From: an uncultured SAR116 cluster alpha proteobacterium
GTDB lineage: Bacteria > Pseudomonadota > Alphaproteobacteria > Puniceispirillales > Puniceispirillaceae
Assembly (NCBI GenBank): GCA_902625725.1
Contig: CACOCY010000001.1
Location: 186,001-250,000, forward strand
DNA: 64,000 bases
Direction: 5' to 3'
Below the pieces are notes generated by a model that worked only from the letters and a program-made list of their open reading frames with translations, did no database searches and was not told the DNA's origin. Made by a program: the position numbers and the translations under genes. Positions 29,855 to 40,241 of the stretch are shown here, piece by piece (position 1 is the stretch's first letter; the number at the start of each line of letters is the position of its first letter).

Positions 29855-30661
29855 ATGGTTATATCAGGCACTACAAAGATTTTTGTTATTTTTGCGCATC
29901 CGTCTGAACAGGTTCGAGCTCCTACATTGTTCAATGAGAAGTTTTACGAAAAAGGTATTGATAATGTAATGATACCTATTGACGTCTCGCCCCTTAATTT
30001 GGCGACTTGTGTGCAATCTTTTCGGGGCATTTCGAATTTGTGTGGAGGGGTAGTAACTATTCCACATAAGGTAGAAATAGCTAAATTATGTGATAAATTA
30101 GGTCCTGGTGCAAAAGCTACAGGCGCAGTTAATGCAGTTCGCTTCGATGAAAATGGTACTTTGTACGGTGATAATTTTGATGGTGTTGGATTTGTTGCGG
30201 GTTTAAAAGATCACAAGCACTCATTGTGGAATAAAGAAATTCTTATAGTTGGGGCGGGCGGCGCATCTCGTGCACTAGCATCAGAGCTTGTAAATGAGCC
30301 AATAAAATGCGTAAAAATAACTAACAGAAGCTCTGATAAAGCGAAAGAAGTTGTTCAAATTGTAAAATCGGTTAGAAAAACGGATAAAATTGAATGGGTA
30401 CCTAGAGAACAAGTTAATTTTTCGACTTTTGATATTGTTATAAATTCTACTTCTCTTGGCCTAAAATTAAATGATCCTTTGCCTATAGATGTGAAAATGC
30501 TTGGTCGAGACTGTGTGGTTTGCGATATTATTATGAAGCCTGAAGAAACAGCCTTGCTTAGTGCTGCAAAGCAAGCTGGCTTGCGTGTTCATTATGGAAA
30601 ACATATGCTTGACTATCAAATTTCATTTATTGCAGATTTTATTGGAGCATTTAAAGCTTGA
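29855..30661 (+). CDS. Shikimate dehydrogenase-like protein (altered substrate motif)
   Basis: 268 residues with the AroE two-domain fold. The catalytic Lys is in VTIPHKV near 69 and the Asp in GDNFDGVGF near 105; the nucleotide-binding GAGGASRA is near 132 and TNRSSDKA follows. The N-terminal shikimate-binding SxS motif (HSxSP in AroE) is replaced by VRAPTLFNEKF, so both serines that hold the substrate carboxylate are gone. This suggests a quinate/shikimate-dehydrogenase paralogue with another substrate rather than the biosynthetic enzyme. It follows msrB by about 40 bases. Confidence 0.75.
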   Translation: MVISGTTKIFVIFAHPSEQVRAPTLFNEKFYEKGIDNVMIPIDVSPLNLATCVQSFRGISNLCGGVVTIPHKVEIAKLCDKLGPGAKATGAVNAVRFDENGTLYGDNFDGVGFVAGLKDHKHSLWNKEILIVGAGGASRALASELVNEPIKCVKITNRSSDKAKEVVQIVKSVRKTDKIEWVPREQVNFSTFDIVINSTSLGLKLNDPLPIDVKMLGRDCVVCDIIMKPEETALLSAAKQAGLRVHYGKHMLDYQISFIADFIGAFKA

Positions 30662-30738
30662 ATTAATTGAAATACTGTAATAGGTGATTTTCAAATTTTG
30701 AATTTTAATAAATGATAGTTTTTGAAGAGAGTTATTAA

Positions 30739-31137
30739 ATGAAAGAAGAGAGTGGTTGGACAGAGGAACGCCTTGAAACGCTAAAAATTTTGTGGAATGA
30801 AGGACTTTCTATTTCTCAGATTGGACAAAAGTTAGGTGTTACTAGAAACGCCGTGGCAGGCAAAGCTCATAGGATTGGTCTTCCAAAACGGCAATCACCA
30901 ATTTCAGTTTCAGGCACCCCTGCTCGAAAAAAAGTCAAAAAAGTTGAAGAATTATCCGAGTTACCTCTACGCCTTGCTCTCCGGAAAATTAGCTGGTCAC
31001 GTTCAAAATGCGTTTGGCCTTCAGGGGACCCAAAAACAACGGATTTTTCTTTTTGTGGAGAATCGATTGAGCCTGGAAAGCCATATTGTTACGAGCATTG
31101 TGTTTTGGCTTATACTAATACTCGTGAAAATAATTAA
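30739..31137 (+). CDS. gcrA: Cell-cycle regulator GcrA
   Basis: 132 residues. The N-terminal helix-turn-helix has the family opening GWTEERLETLKILWNEGLSI and the QIGQKLGVTRNAVAGKAHR recognition part. The C-terminus has a Cys/His-containing segment (CVWPSGDP, FCGESIEPGKPYCYEH). GcrA works with sigma-70 at promoters holding CcrM-methylated GANTC and is confined to alphaproteobacteria. It is separated by two bases from pepN. Confidence 0.95.
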   Translation: MKEESGWTEERLETLKILWNEGLSISQIGQKLGVTRNAVAGKAHRIGLPKRQSPISVSGTPARKKVKKVEELSELPLRLALRKISWSRSKCVWPSGDPKTTDFSFCGESIEPGKPYCYEHCVLAYTNTRENN

Positions 31138-31139
31138 AA

Positions 31140-33758
31140 ATGAGTGTTTTGACCGTGAGGCGACAGTCTTACAAGCCCACTGGTTGGGATATTATTTCAA
31201 CTCATTTGTTGGTCCAGATATACTCAGACTATGCAAGAACGAGTGTAAAGATAGCTGTTAAAACAAAAAACACACATGAATTACCACCTCTTATTTTCAA
31301 TGGCAAGGATTTAGAACTTAAAGCTATCCTTATAAATGATGAAGCCCAAAATTTACACGATATTCAAACTAACGAAGATTCATTAACTTTTAATTTAACT
31401 AACGTTTTTAATGAAATTGAGATTGTGGCTTTTTGCTATCCTTTTAAAAACAAATCGCTCGAGGGGTTGTATAAGTCTGGTGATATAATTTGCACACAGT
31501 GTGAGCCAGAGGGATTCAGACGTATCTGCTTTTATCCAGATAGACCGGATATGATGAGTGTATTTACCACAAGGATCGAAGCGGAAGATAAATATAAAAA
31601 TCTGCTTAGTAATGGGAACTTAATTGAAGCTGGAAAACTTGAAAATAATAGACATTTTGTAGTTTGGCATGACCCATTTCCAAAGCCTAGTTATTTATTT
31701 GCTTTGGTTGCTGGTGATCTAGAGAGGGTTGAGGACAAATTTGTTACCGCGTCAGGTAGAGAAATTCAGCTTCATATTTATGTAGAACATGGCAATTCAA
31801 AACTGACCTCTCACGCTATGTTATCGCTCAAAAATTCAATGCGTTGGGATGAACAATCTTATGGTTTGGAATATGATCTAGACCTATATCAAATTGTGGC
31901 GGTAAGTCATTTCAATATGGGTGCGATGGAAAATAAAGGTCTAAATATTTTTAATGCTAAATTTGTACTAGCTGATAAAAATACCGCCAGTGATTCAGAT
32001 TTAAAGCGAGTTGAATCAATTATAGCGCATGAATATTTTCATAATTGGACTGGAAATAGGATCACTTGTCGTGACTGGTTTCAATTAACCCTAAAAGAAG
32101 GATTGACAGTATACCGTGACCAGTGTTTTACGGCTGATCTGCACGATGAATCTGTAAAACGCATTGAGGATGTTAAAACGCTACGCACTATTCAGTTTCC
32201 AGAAGATGCAGGTCCTATGGCACACCCTATTCGGCCAGACAGTTATTTGGAGGTAAATAATTTTTACACCCCAACTGTATACGAAAAGGGAGCAGAGGTC
32301 ATTAGAATGCTGGCGACTATATTTCAAAAAGTCGGATTTAGAAAAGGTGTTGATCTTTATATTCACAGATATGATGGAAAAGGAGCAACTTGTGATGAAT
32401 TTCTTAAAGCTATGGAAGATGCAAATAATTATGATTTAACAAATTTTTCACTTTGGTATCAACAATTCGGCACGCCTTGTATAAAGGTTAAAAGAGATAA
32501 AAAAGATACAGAACTACAAATTACTTTAGTTCAAAAAAAGCCTAAAAATGCAACGAAACAACATAAGTCTATGACCATTCCTTTTAAGTTTTCCTTGAAT
32601 AACAAGTTAGGTGAGGCCATTTCTCTCACTATTGATGGACAGGCAATGGGGTCCGAACCTTTGATTGTTTTGAACAAAGGTAAGAGAACTCTCTCAATTA
32701 AACCCACTGATGAGACCAAATTAGATGATTTGTTATCAGCGACCCCGTCTTATTTGAGAGGATTTTCTGCACCAATTGAACTCATAGACGACCTTACAAT
32801 CGAAGAGCATATTGAGCTTATATCTCTTGACCGTGACCCTTTTGTGGTTTGGGATACAACACAAAAATTATATATCAACATTATACTTCAAGAATTGGCA
32901 AAAAAAGCAAATCTTGAACTCGAGTCACAATTATCACGCGCGTTGTTAAAATCTATGGAAAGCGAAAAGTTTAACGACTCATTTAAGGCTCTTTTGTTAA
33001 CACCACCAAGTCAGCCTATACTTATGTCTAAGGCTGAAAATCCTGATCCACCTCAAGTTTTTCTTGCAAAACAAAATGTATTAACGCGAATGAGTAAGAA
33101 AATTATAAATTTTCTTCAGCATAGGTTAGACATTACAAAGTCAGATTTAGAAAACTTTGATGATTGTGGAAGAAGTTTGCACAACCAATTATTAGGTTGG
33201 GGTTTGCTGGCAGAACTTGAACTCGCCCAATCTTTAGCATTAAAACAAGCTTCATCTTCTAATATGACACTTATTAAGGGTGCGATAAATGCACTGAACC
33301 AAATTGACATACCTAATCGCAAAATTGCATTACAAAGATTTCATGATTGTTGGAAATCTCATCCTCTAGTGATTGAAAACTGGTTCACTTGGCAGGCTTG
33401 CTCTGTTGTCGATGGGACACCCGAAAAATGCAAGGAACTAATGAAACACCCTGCATATGATCCGTATAATCCAAATAAACTTCGTGCGATACTAGGCAGT
33501 TTTGCCAGTGGAAACCCAATTCATTTTCATGCAAATGACAGCAGCGGATATAATTTTTTGGTTGAGCAGTTATTGAAGTTAGATAAAAAAAATTCTCAGA
33601 TGTCTGCTAGACTGGCTCTACCGTTAACCCAATTTACAAATTTTTCAGCCAAAAGAAAGACGCTTATGCTTAATGCTCTTGAACATTTGGGAAAAAGTAA
33701 TCTCTCATCCGATTTATCTGAAGTTGTTAGTAAATCTCTGCATTCAGTAAAAAATTAG
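31140..33758 (+). CDS. pepN: Aminopeptidase N (M1 family)
   Basis: Zinc aminopeptidase of 872 residues, the length of E. coli PepN. The GAMENKGLNIFN exopeptidase motif lies near residue 263 and the zinc site HEYFHNWTGNR (HExxH with downstream Glu in LKEGLTVYRD) near 300. The Ig-like and C-terminal helical domains follow. The gene begins two bases after gcrA. It acts in cytoplasmic peptide turnover. Confidence 0.95.
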   Translation: MSVLTVRRQSYKPTGWDIISTHLLVQIYSDYARTSVKIAVKTKNTHELPPLIFNGKDLELKAILINDEAQNLHDIQTNEDSLTFNLTNVFNEIEIVAFCYPFKNKSLEGLYKSGDIICTQCEPEGFRRICFYPDRPDMMSVFTTRIEAEDKYKNLLSNGNLIEAGKLENNRHFVVWHDPFPKPSYLFALVAGDLERVEDKFVTASGREIQLHIYVEHGNSKLTSHAMLSLKNSMRWDEQSYGLEYDLDLYQIVAVSHFNMGAMENKGLNIFNAKFVLADKNTASDSDLKRVESIIAHEYFHNWTGNRITCRDWFQLTLKEGLTVYRDQCFTADLHDESVKRIEDVKTLRTIQFPEDAGPMAHPIRPDSYLEVNNFYTPTVYEKGAEVIRMLATIFQKVGFRKGVDLYIHRYDGKGATCDEFLKAMEDANNYDLTNFSLWYQQFGTPCIKVKRDKKDTELQITLVQKKPKNATKQHKSMTIPFKFSLNNKLGEAISLTIDGQAMGSEPLIVLNKGKRTLSIKPTDETKLDDLLSATPSYLRGFSAPIELIDDLTIEEHIELISLDRDPFVVWDTTQKLYINIILQELAKKANLELESQLSRALLKSMESEKFNDSFKALLLTPPSQPILMSKAENPDPPQVFLAKQNVLTRMSKKIINFLQHRLDITKSDLENFDDCGRSLHNQLLGWGLLAELELAQSLALKQASSSNMTLIKGAINALNQIDIPNRKIALQRFHDCWKSHPLVIENWFTWQACSVVDGTPEKCKELMKHPAYDPYNPNKLRAILGSFASGNPIHFHANDSSGYNFLVEQLLKLDKKNSQMSARLALPLTQFTNFSAKRKTLMLNALEHLGKSNLSSDLSEVVSKSLHSVKN

Positions 33759-33798
33759 CCAGTTCTCTTTTCTTTAAAACCATATCTTTAGTTTCCAT

Positions 33799-35097
33799 TT
33801 AACGGAGGAAAGCAGGTATAGTATCTGGGTCGCTAAATCTATTTCCACTTGTCCACGCAGGCGGTCTTTTTTCGTTATACCTAGATGTTTTATGTCTTCT
33901 TTTGGCTTTAGGCGAAAAAATTTCTTCGGGTTCAATGGTTTTTTCTTGGAAATTTTTGTTGGTAGTTTGGTTGCTTTGTCTAATATTATTTGCTTTATTG
34001 TCTATTTTATTCTGTGTATCGATGTACTCGGGTATTGAAACTGAAATTAGTTGCTCAATTTCCGACAAAAATTTTCGATCATCGCTATTGGCCACTAGAG
34101 TATAAGCATGTCCAGTTCTACCAGCTCGCCCTGTCCTGCCTATACGGTGAACATAATCTTCTGCGGTTAGTGGTACATCATAATTAAAAACGTGACTGAC
34201 GGACGGAATATCGAGTCCACGAGCTGCAACATCCGATGCTATAAGGAATTTAGTATTTTTTTCCTTGAAAGAACTTAAAGCCTTAAGCCTTGCCGTTTGA
34301 GACATATCACCGTGCAAGGTTGCTACATTAAATTGGTAATTTTTTAGAGACTTGACTAATGAGGCTATATCTTTTTTTCGGTTGCAAAAGATGACAGCGT
34401 TATTGATAAGCTCGTCGTCAAGTAATTTTCGTAGATGAGCCAATTTTGACCTTGTATTAGTTTTGCAAAAATATTGGTGAATTGAAGACGCTGTTTGCGC
34501 TACTCGAGCGACCTCTATTATTTTTGGGTTCAAAACGAATTTGTTGCCAATTTCTCGAATTTCGTTAGAAAGAGTGGCAGAAAAAAATAAAGTTTGACGC
34601 ATCTTCGGAATTAGAGAGACAATTTTTTCTACATCAGGTATAAAACCCATATCGAGCATTCTGTCAGTCTCATCTATAACGAGGATTTTTACATCTTGCA
34701 GTAGAACTTTACCCCGTTCAAAATGGTCGAGCAATCTACCAGGGGTGGCTATCAGTACATCAACACCCTTATCTAGTGCTGCCTCCTGATCAGAAAAACT
34801 CACTCCTCCAATAAGTAATGCCATCGAGAGGTCATGGTTTACAGAGAATTTTTCAAATGACTCCGCCACCTGAGCAGCAAGCTCACGTGTGGGTGCCAAT
34901 ATCAGTGAACGTGGCATTCTAGCTTTAGCTATCCCAGCATCTAGTATATCTATCATTGGTAAGGTAAATGAAGCAGTCTTTCCTGTGCCAGTCTCTGAAG
35001 ACCCCATTACATCTCTACCCATTAAAATGAACGGAATAGTTTTTTGTTGTATCGGTGTTGCAGTTTCATAGCCTAATTTAGCTACAGCAGCACACAA
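33799..35097 (-). CDS. DEAD-box RNA helicase (RhlE-like), start codon unusual
   Basis: ATP-dependent RNA helicase with motifs GSSETGTGKT (I), PTRELAAQV (Ia), IDETDRMLDMGF (a variant II, DETD in place of DEAD), FFSATL (III), ASDVAARGLDIPSV (V) and HRIGRTGRAGR (VI). A basic low-complexity tail follows residue 350. The first TTG (35097) gives 432 residues but cuts into the Q motif: the conserved aromatic-LxLS element is encoded upstream in the same frame. That upstream frame has no ATG/GTG/TTG before its stop; an ATC at 35134-35136 has AGGA eight bases ahead and is the likeliest start. Confidence 0.9.
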   Translation of the reverse strand: MCAAVAKLGYETATPIQQKTIPFILMGRDVMGSSETGTGKTASFTLPMIDILDAGIAKARMPRSLILAPTRELAAQVAESFEKFSVNHDLSMALLIGGVSFSDQEAALDKGVDVLIATPGRLLDHFERGKVLLQDVKILVIDETDRMLDMGFIPDVEKIVSLIPKMRQTLFFSATLSNEIREIGNKFVLNPKIIEVARVAQTASSIHQYFCKTNTRSKLAHLRKLLDDELINNAVIFCNRKKDIASLVKSLKNYQFNVATLHGDMSQTARLKALSSFKEKNTKFLIASDVAARGLDIPSVSHVFNYDVPLTAEDYVHRIGRTGRAGRTGHAYTLVANSDDRKFLSEIEQLISVSIPEYIDTQNKIDNKANNIRQSNQTTNKNFQEKTIEPEEIFSPKAKRRHKTSRYNEKRPPAWTSGNRFSDPDTIPAFLR

Positions 35098-35292
35098 TTC
35101 TTCACTTAGTCCAAGTTCGTTAAATAGATATGAGATTTGATTTTTCCTAAAAGGTTAAAATAAACATACACATATAAATGAGACACTATATTTTATTCAT
35201 GTCATACTCTAATTCTAGTCGGTTGGTCAAGTATGAGATATGCTAAGCATACGAGGTTTTTTCACTGAATTTCACATGTTAGGTAAATGATA

Positions 35293-35988
35293 ATGACAAG
35301 ATTAATTCTGGTTCCAGGTTTGCTATGCACAGCCCAACTATATGAAAAACAAATTCACAACCTAAAAAATATTTGTGACATTAAAGTTGCAAACACATTA
35401 GGAAGCAATAGTATTTTGGAAATGGCTCAAAAAATAGTGAAAAATGAAACTTCAGAATTTATAATTTGTGGTTTGTCTATGGGAGGATACATTGCTCAGA
35501 TGGTGGCCCACTTAGCACCAGAAAAAGTTATAGGAATGGGATTGTTTTCTACGAGTGGCAGAGCGGATACTGATGAAAAGATAAGGCAACGAAGGGCACT
35601 TATTGAGCTGTCAAAATTAGGCAAATTTAAAGGGGTGACAACTCGCCTTTTACCAAATCTACTATCTGAAACATCATTAAAAAATGAGACCCTCGTTCAA
35701 AAGGTCATTGAAATGAGTGTCACGGTTGGACAAATAAATTTTACGTTGCAACAGGAAGCGATAATCGCGAGGCCGGACTTCAGACCTTTCGCTAAAGACG
35801 CAAAAATGCCGGTTGAAATACTTGTGGGCGAGGAAGATAAATTAACACCGCCTTATCTTTCACAAGAATTGGGTAGTTTATTTGCACAGTCTAGTTTGAC
35901 GATATTGTCCGGCGTAGGACATCTATCATCAATAGAAGCTCCGGACAAAGTAACCGAGGTGATAACAAATCTATTGGGTAAAGTTTAG
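35293..35988 (+). CDS. Alpha/beta hydrolase
   Basis: About 231 residues. The nucleophile elbow CGLSMGGYIAQ is near residue 60, the Asp of VGEEDKLTPP and the His of LSGVGHLSSIEAP complete a typical triad. The architecture resembles MhpC/RsbQ/BioH-like small esterases. ATG at 35293 has AGG nine bases ahead; ATG at 35287 is the alternative. Substrate unknown. Convergent with parE. Confidence 0.8.
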   Translation: MTRLILVPGLLCTAQLYEKQIHNLKNICDIKVANTLGSNSILEMAQKIVKNETSEFIICGLSMGGYIAQMVAHLAPEKVIGMGLFSTSGRADTDEKIRQRRALIELSKLGKFKGVTTRLLPNLLSETSLKNETLVQKVIEMSVTVGQINFTLQQEAIIARPDFRPFAKDAKMPVEILVGEEDKLTPPYLSQELGSLFAQSSLTILSGVGHLSSIEAPDKVTEVITNLLGKV

Positions 35989-36008
35989 TTTTCCTTTGTG
36001 TTGGGTGA

Positions 36009-37994
36009 TTAAATATCTAATTGGGACGAAACATCCTCAGCGTGTTCTCTAATGTAGTTAAATCTGAGTTCAGGTTTTTTACCCATCAGCGTTATAACAA
36101 GCCTGTCTACTTCCCGTCTTTTTTCGGCTCCGTTTAAATCTCTTTTTGGAAGATGCACTCGCACCAATCTGCGGGTGTTTGGATCCATTGTAGTTTCTTT
36201 GAGCTGTAATGGAGGCATTTCGCCAAGTCCTTTAAATCTACTAATTTCAACTTTACTGCGCTGGTTGAATTCATTAAGTAAAAGCTTCTCTCGATGATCG
36301 TCATCTTGAGCATAGATGGTCTTACTTCCTTGCATCATTCTATATAGCGGAGGTTGCGCTAAAAATAGCCTTCCCGCTTCTATGAGTTGTGGCATTTCCT
36401 GATAAAAGAATGTCATAAGGAGTGCAGCGATATGAGCGCCATCAACATCTGCATCCGTCATAATAATAACTTTCCCATATCGAAGGTCAGATAAATCAAA
36501 TTGGTTTTTAACTTTTACGCCTAATGCTAAAAGAAGGTCACTTAACTCTTGATTTTGAGATAACTTTTCTGAGGAGGCACTAGCAACATTTAGTATTTTT
36601 CCCCGCATTGGAAGTATGGCCTGTGTAGCCCTATTTCTGGCGGATTTCGCTGAACCTCCAGCCGAGTCACCTTCAACTATAAATATTTCTGTTTGGTTTG
36701 TATCACTTGCCGAACAATCTGCTAGCTTTCCAGGTAACCTCAATCTCCGGGTAGCTGATTTACGCGCTACTTCCTTTTCTTTGCGACGGCGTTTTCGCTC
36801 TTCCATCCGTTCAATCGCTGATTCTAATAAGTTGTTGGCACGTTCAGGCTCAGAGGAGAGCCATATTTCAAAACGGTCCTTTACCGCTGCTTCTGTTTGT
36901 TTTGTTGCTTCATTTGAAAGAAGTTTGTCTTTCGTTTGTCCTTGAAATTGCGGCTCCCTTAAAAACACAGAAAGCATACCCGCTGATCCAGCTAATACAT
37001 CCTCTGCCGTGAGTTCAGATGCTTTTTTTTGCCCTTTCAGTTCCCCGTAAACACGCATTCCCCTACTTATCGCCTGACGAAAACCGTTCTCGTGAGTTCC
37101 ACCTGAAGGGGTTGGTACTGTATTGCAATACGACTGAAAAAAACTATCCTCGCCTGGTCCTAACCATGTGAGTGCCCATTCAAACCTTTGTCCCTCAATC
37201 TCTGTTTTATCAGTGAACGCTGAGGAAAGCATCAAGTTGCGCCCTTTAACCGCATCTTTGAGATAATCTGCCAAACCACCAGGATAACAAATTGTCTCCT
37301 TTTCAGGAACAGAGGTGCCATTGCCTACACCGGGCTCAATGCAACATTTCCAACGAATCTCAACACCCGCAAATAAATAGGCTTTTGATTTTGCCATATT
37401 GTATAAAATTGATGGCTGAAAACTACAATCATTGCCAAATATTTCCGGGTCTGGTGAAAATTGAATACTTGTGCCACGTCTGTTTGGAGCAGAACCTATG
37501 TTCGTTAACTCGCTGATCGGTTTCCCTCTTGAAAAGGACTGTTTATATAACTTTTTATCCCTTACAATCTCTGCATCAAGCCTGACGCTCAGTGCATTAA
37601 CTACGGATGCCCCAACACCATGAAGACCTCCGGATGTTTCATAAACCTTACCTGAGAACTTACCACCGGCATGAAGCATTGTTAATATTACTTCCAGAGC
37701 AGATTTGTTTGGAAATTTTGGGTGTGGGTCAATTGGTATGCCCCTTCCATTATCGCTAATTTTTACATTATTTTTGTCAATGAGAGTGATTTCAATCCAG
37801 TTGGCATAACCAGCAACAGCTTCATCCATTGAATTGTCAAAAAGTTCAGCAACAAGATGATGCATAGCCGTTTTATCTGTCCCGCCAACGTACATTCCTG
37901 GTCTATGTCTAACTGGTTCAAGTCCTTCAAGTATTTCTATTTGCTGCGCGCTATAGCTATCACTTGATTTTGAATCTTCAAATAAATCTGGCAT
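36009..37994 (-). CDS. parE: DNA topoisomerase IV subunit B
   Basis: ATPase subunit of topoisomerase IV, which unlinks replicated chromosomes. The 661 residues comprise a GHKL ATPase domain (VRHRPGMYVGGTD, DNSMDEAVAGY, DNGRGIPIDPHP, GGLHGVGASVVNALS) and a TOPRIM domain (EGDSAGGSAKSARNR, TDADVDGAHI). ParE is favoured over GyrB by the length and by AILPMRGKILNV. The partner parC is not in the window. Confidence 0.92.
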   Translation of the reverse strand: MPDLFEDSKSSDSYSAQQIEILEGLEPVRHRPGMYVGGTDKTAMHHLVAELFDNSMDEAVAGYANWIEITLIDKNNVKISDNGRGIPIDPHPKFPNKSALEVILTMLHAGGKFSGKVYETSGGLHGVGASVVNALSVRLDAEIVRDKKLYKQSFSRGKPISELTNIGSAPNRRGTSIQFSPDPEIFGNDCSFQPSILYNMAKSKAYLFAGVEIRWKCCIEPGVGNGTSVPEKETICYPGGLADYLKDAVKGRNLMLSSAFTDKTEIEGQRFEWALTWLGPGEDSFFQSYCNTVPTPSGGTHENGFRQAISRGMRVYGELKGQKKASELTAEDVLAGSAGMLSVFLREPQFQGQTKDKLLSNEATKQTEAAVKDRFEIWLSSEPERANNLLESAIERMEERKRRRKEKEVARKSATRRLRLPGKLADCSASDTNQTEIFIVEGDSAGGSAKSARNRATQAILPMRGKILNVASASSEKLSQNQELSDLLLALGVKVKNQFDLSDLRYGKVIIMTDADVDGAHIAALLMTFFYQEMPQLIEAGRLFLAQPPLYRMMQGSKTIYAQDDDHREKLLLNEFNQRSKVEISRFKGLGEMPPLQLKETTMDPNTRRLVRVHLPKRDLNGAEKRREVDRLVITLMGKKPELRFNYIREHAEDVSSQLDI

Positions 37995-38090
37995 TTCACG
38001 CCAACTCCACCTTCATTATTTCCTTTATTACCAAATAGCTATAATTAGTATAGAGACTTAGTATTTAACACAATATATAGAAACATGGAA

Positions 38091-38127
38091 AAAAATAAAA
38101 AAAAACCCTAAAGATTTTTAGGGTTTT
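38091..38127 (-). terminator. Rho-independent terminator of glnA
   Basis: An 11-bp stem of ACCCTAAA/TTTAGGGT type extended by A-T pairs, with a four-base loop at 38113-38116. On the minus strand it is followed by a long U run. It lies about 25 bases past the glnA stop. Confidence 0.85.
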
Positions 38128-38152
38128 CCTATTTTTGGTGTTTTAAAATTTT

Positions 38153-39562
38153 TTACGAGGAGTAATACATTTTAAATTCAATTGGGGAGGGAGTGTGCTC
38201 CAAATTAATTACTTCTTCCATTTTGAGTTCAATATAACCGTCGATTTGATCGTCCGTAAAAACATTTCCGACTGTGAGGAAAGATCTGTCGACACTCAAA
38301 CTTTCAACAGCTTCTCTGAGTGAACCACACACTGTGGGAATTTGTGCCAGCTCTTCAGCAGGAAGATCGTACAAATCTTTATCCATTGCATCGCCTGGAT
38401 GAATTTTGTTTTTTATACCATCAAGTCCAGCCATAAGCATTGCCGAAAAGGCAAGATACGGGTTAGCCATAGCGTCTGGAAAACGAACCTCAATACGTTT
38501 GCCATTCGGGCTTGAAACAAATGGTATTCTGCAAGAAGCAGATCGATTTCTTGCTGAATAAGCTAAAAGTACTGGTGCTTCATAACCTGGAATTAATCTT
38601 TTGTAAGAATTTGTGGATGGATTAGTAAAAGCGTTAAGTGCTTTAGCATGCTTTATAATCCCTCCAATGTAAAATAGAGCGCTTTCTGACAAATCGGCGT
38701 AAGAATTTCCAGCAAATAAAGGTTTATTGTTATTCCATAAAGATTGGTGTACGTGCATACCTGACCCGTTATCACCAGCGATTGGTTTCGGCATGAATGT
38801 CGCCGATAGACCATATGCGTTTGCTACCTGTTGTACAGAATACTTATACAATTGGAGATTGTCTGCTGTTTCAATTAATTCACCGAACTTCATTCCTAGT
38901 TCATGCTGAGAAGGCGCAACCTCGTGGTGATGTTTCTCCACTGGAACACCCATATCAGCCATTACAGACAACATTTCACTCCTTACGTCTTGACCAGAAT
39001 CGACAGGAGGCACTGGAAAATATCCGCCTTTAATACCAGGACGATGACCTAGATTACCCTCATCATAACTTTTAGCGCTATTATATGGACCTTCTGAGGA
39101 GTCAACTTCATAGTATCCTCGATTCATGGAGACATCTATTTTGACGTCTTCAAAAAGAAAAAATTCTGCCTCAGGACCAAAAAAAGCTTTATCCGCAACA
39201 CCAGTGGATTCCATGTGTGCAATAGCAGCCTTAGCTGTAGAGCGAGGATCACGGGAGTATGGCTGCCCTGAGGATGGCTCCAGCACATCACAAAATAATG
39301 CCAAAGTTGGTTGCGCAAAAAACGGGTCCATATAAGCCCTATATAAATCTGGTTTGAGCAACATATCTGACTCATTAATTGCTTTCCATCCTGCGATTGA
39401 TGAACCATCAAACATGAAACCCTCCAGTAATGTTTCATCGTTTATAGTATCCACATGTTGGGTCAAATGTTGCATTTTTCCACGAGGGTCCGTAAAACGC
39501 ACATCAACAAACGATACGTCATTTTCTTTTATCATTTCCATGATTTTTTTTACATCCGACAT
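38153..39562 (-). CDS. glnA: Glutamine synthetase type I
   Basis: Makes glutamine from glutamate and ammonia. Starting at ATG 39562 the protein is 469 residues, the exact length of E. coli GlnA, and AAAGGA sits six bases before it; an upstream in-frame ATG at 39577 is less likely. Motifs: [10 protein letters not shown], metal-site [18 protein letters not shown], and the adenylylation-site tyrosine in [11 protein letters not shown]. It lies downstream of glnB on the same strand and ends at a clear terminator. Control by adenylylation is implied by the tyrosine site. Confidence 0.97.
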   Translation of the reverse strand: MSDVKKIMEMIKENDVSFVDVRFTDPRGKMQHLTQHVDTINDETLLEGFMFDGSSIAGWKAINESDMLLKPDLYRAYMDPFFAQPTLALFCDVLEPSSGQPYSRDPRSTAKAAIAHMESTGVADKAFFGPEAEFFLFEDVKIDVSMNRGYYEVDSSEGPYNSAKSYDEGNLGHRPGIKGGYFPVPPVDSGQDVRSEMLSVMADMGVPVEKHHHEVAPSQHELGMKFGELIETADNLQLYKYSVQQVANAYGLSATFMPKPIAGDNGSGMHVHQSLWNNNKPLFAGNSYADLSESALFYIGGIIKHAKALNAFTNPSTNSYKRLIPGYEAPVLLAYSARNRSASCRIPFVSSPNGKRIEVRFPDAMANPYLAFSAMLMAGLDGIKNKIHPGDAMDKDLYDLPAEELAQIPTVCGSLREAVESLSVDRSFLTVGNVFTDDQIDGYIELKMEEVINLEHTPSPIEFKMYYSS

Positions 39563-39659
39563 TTTTAGTCCTTTCATGCCACTTGGTTTAATTTTATATG
39601 AAGAACAAATTGCTTAAATATTTGCGTTGGTGTTAGCATTTACATCCCAATAGAGACGG

Positions 39660-40001
<342 letters not shown>

Positions 40002-40241
40002 TTAGTTCTCGTTATTATCAAAATGGATGGTTAAATTAATGATTTTCAACTTTGTTGAATAAATAATTTTAACGTGATCTTTTGTTCGATATCAGAGGTG
40101 ATTTTATAGATTTTTAATTAATTTTAAAAACCAGATATTAACTCTCTCGAAACGAATAAATAGCTACACGAAGATCAACATGCAACAAGCTAGTTTTTAT
40201 TTAAAATTTTTTTAAAATTTTGCACAAAAATTATGCAATTG

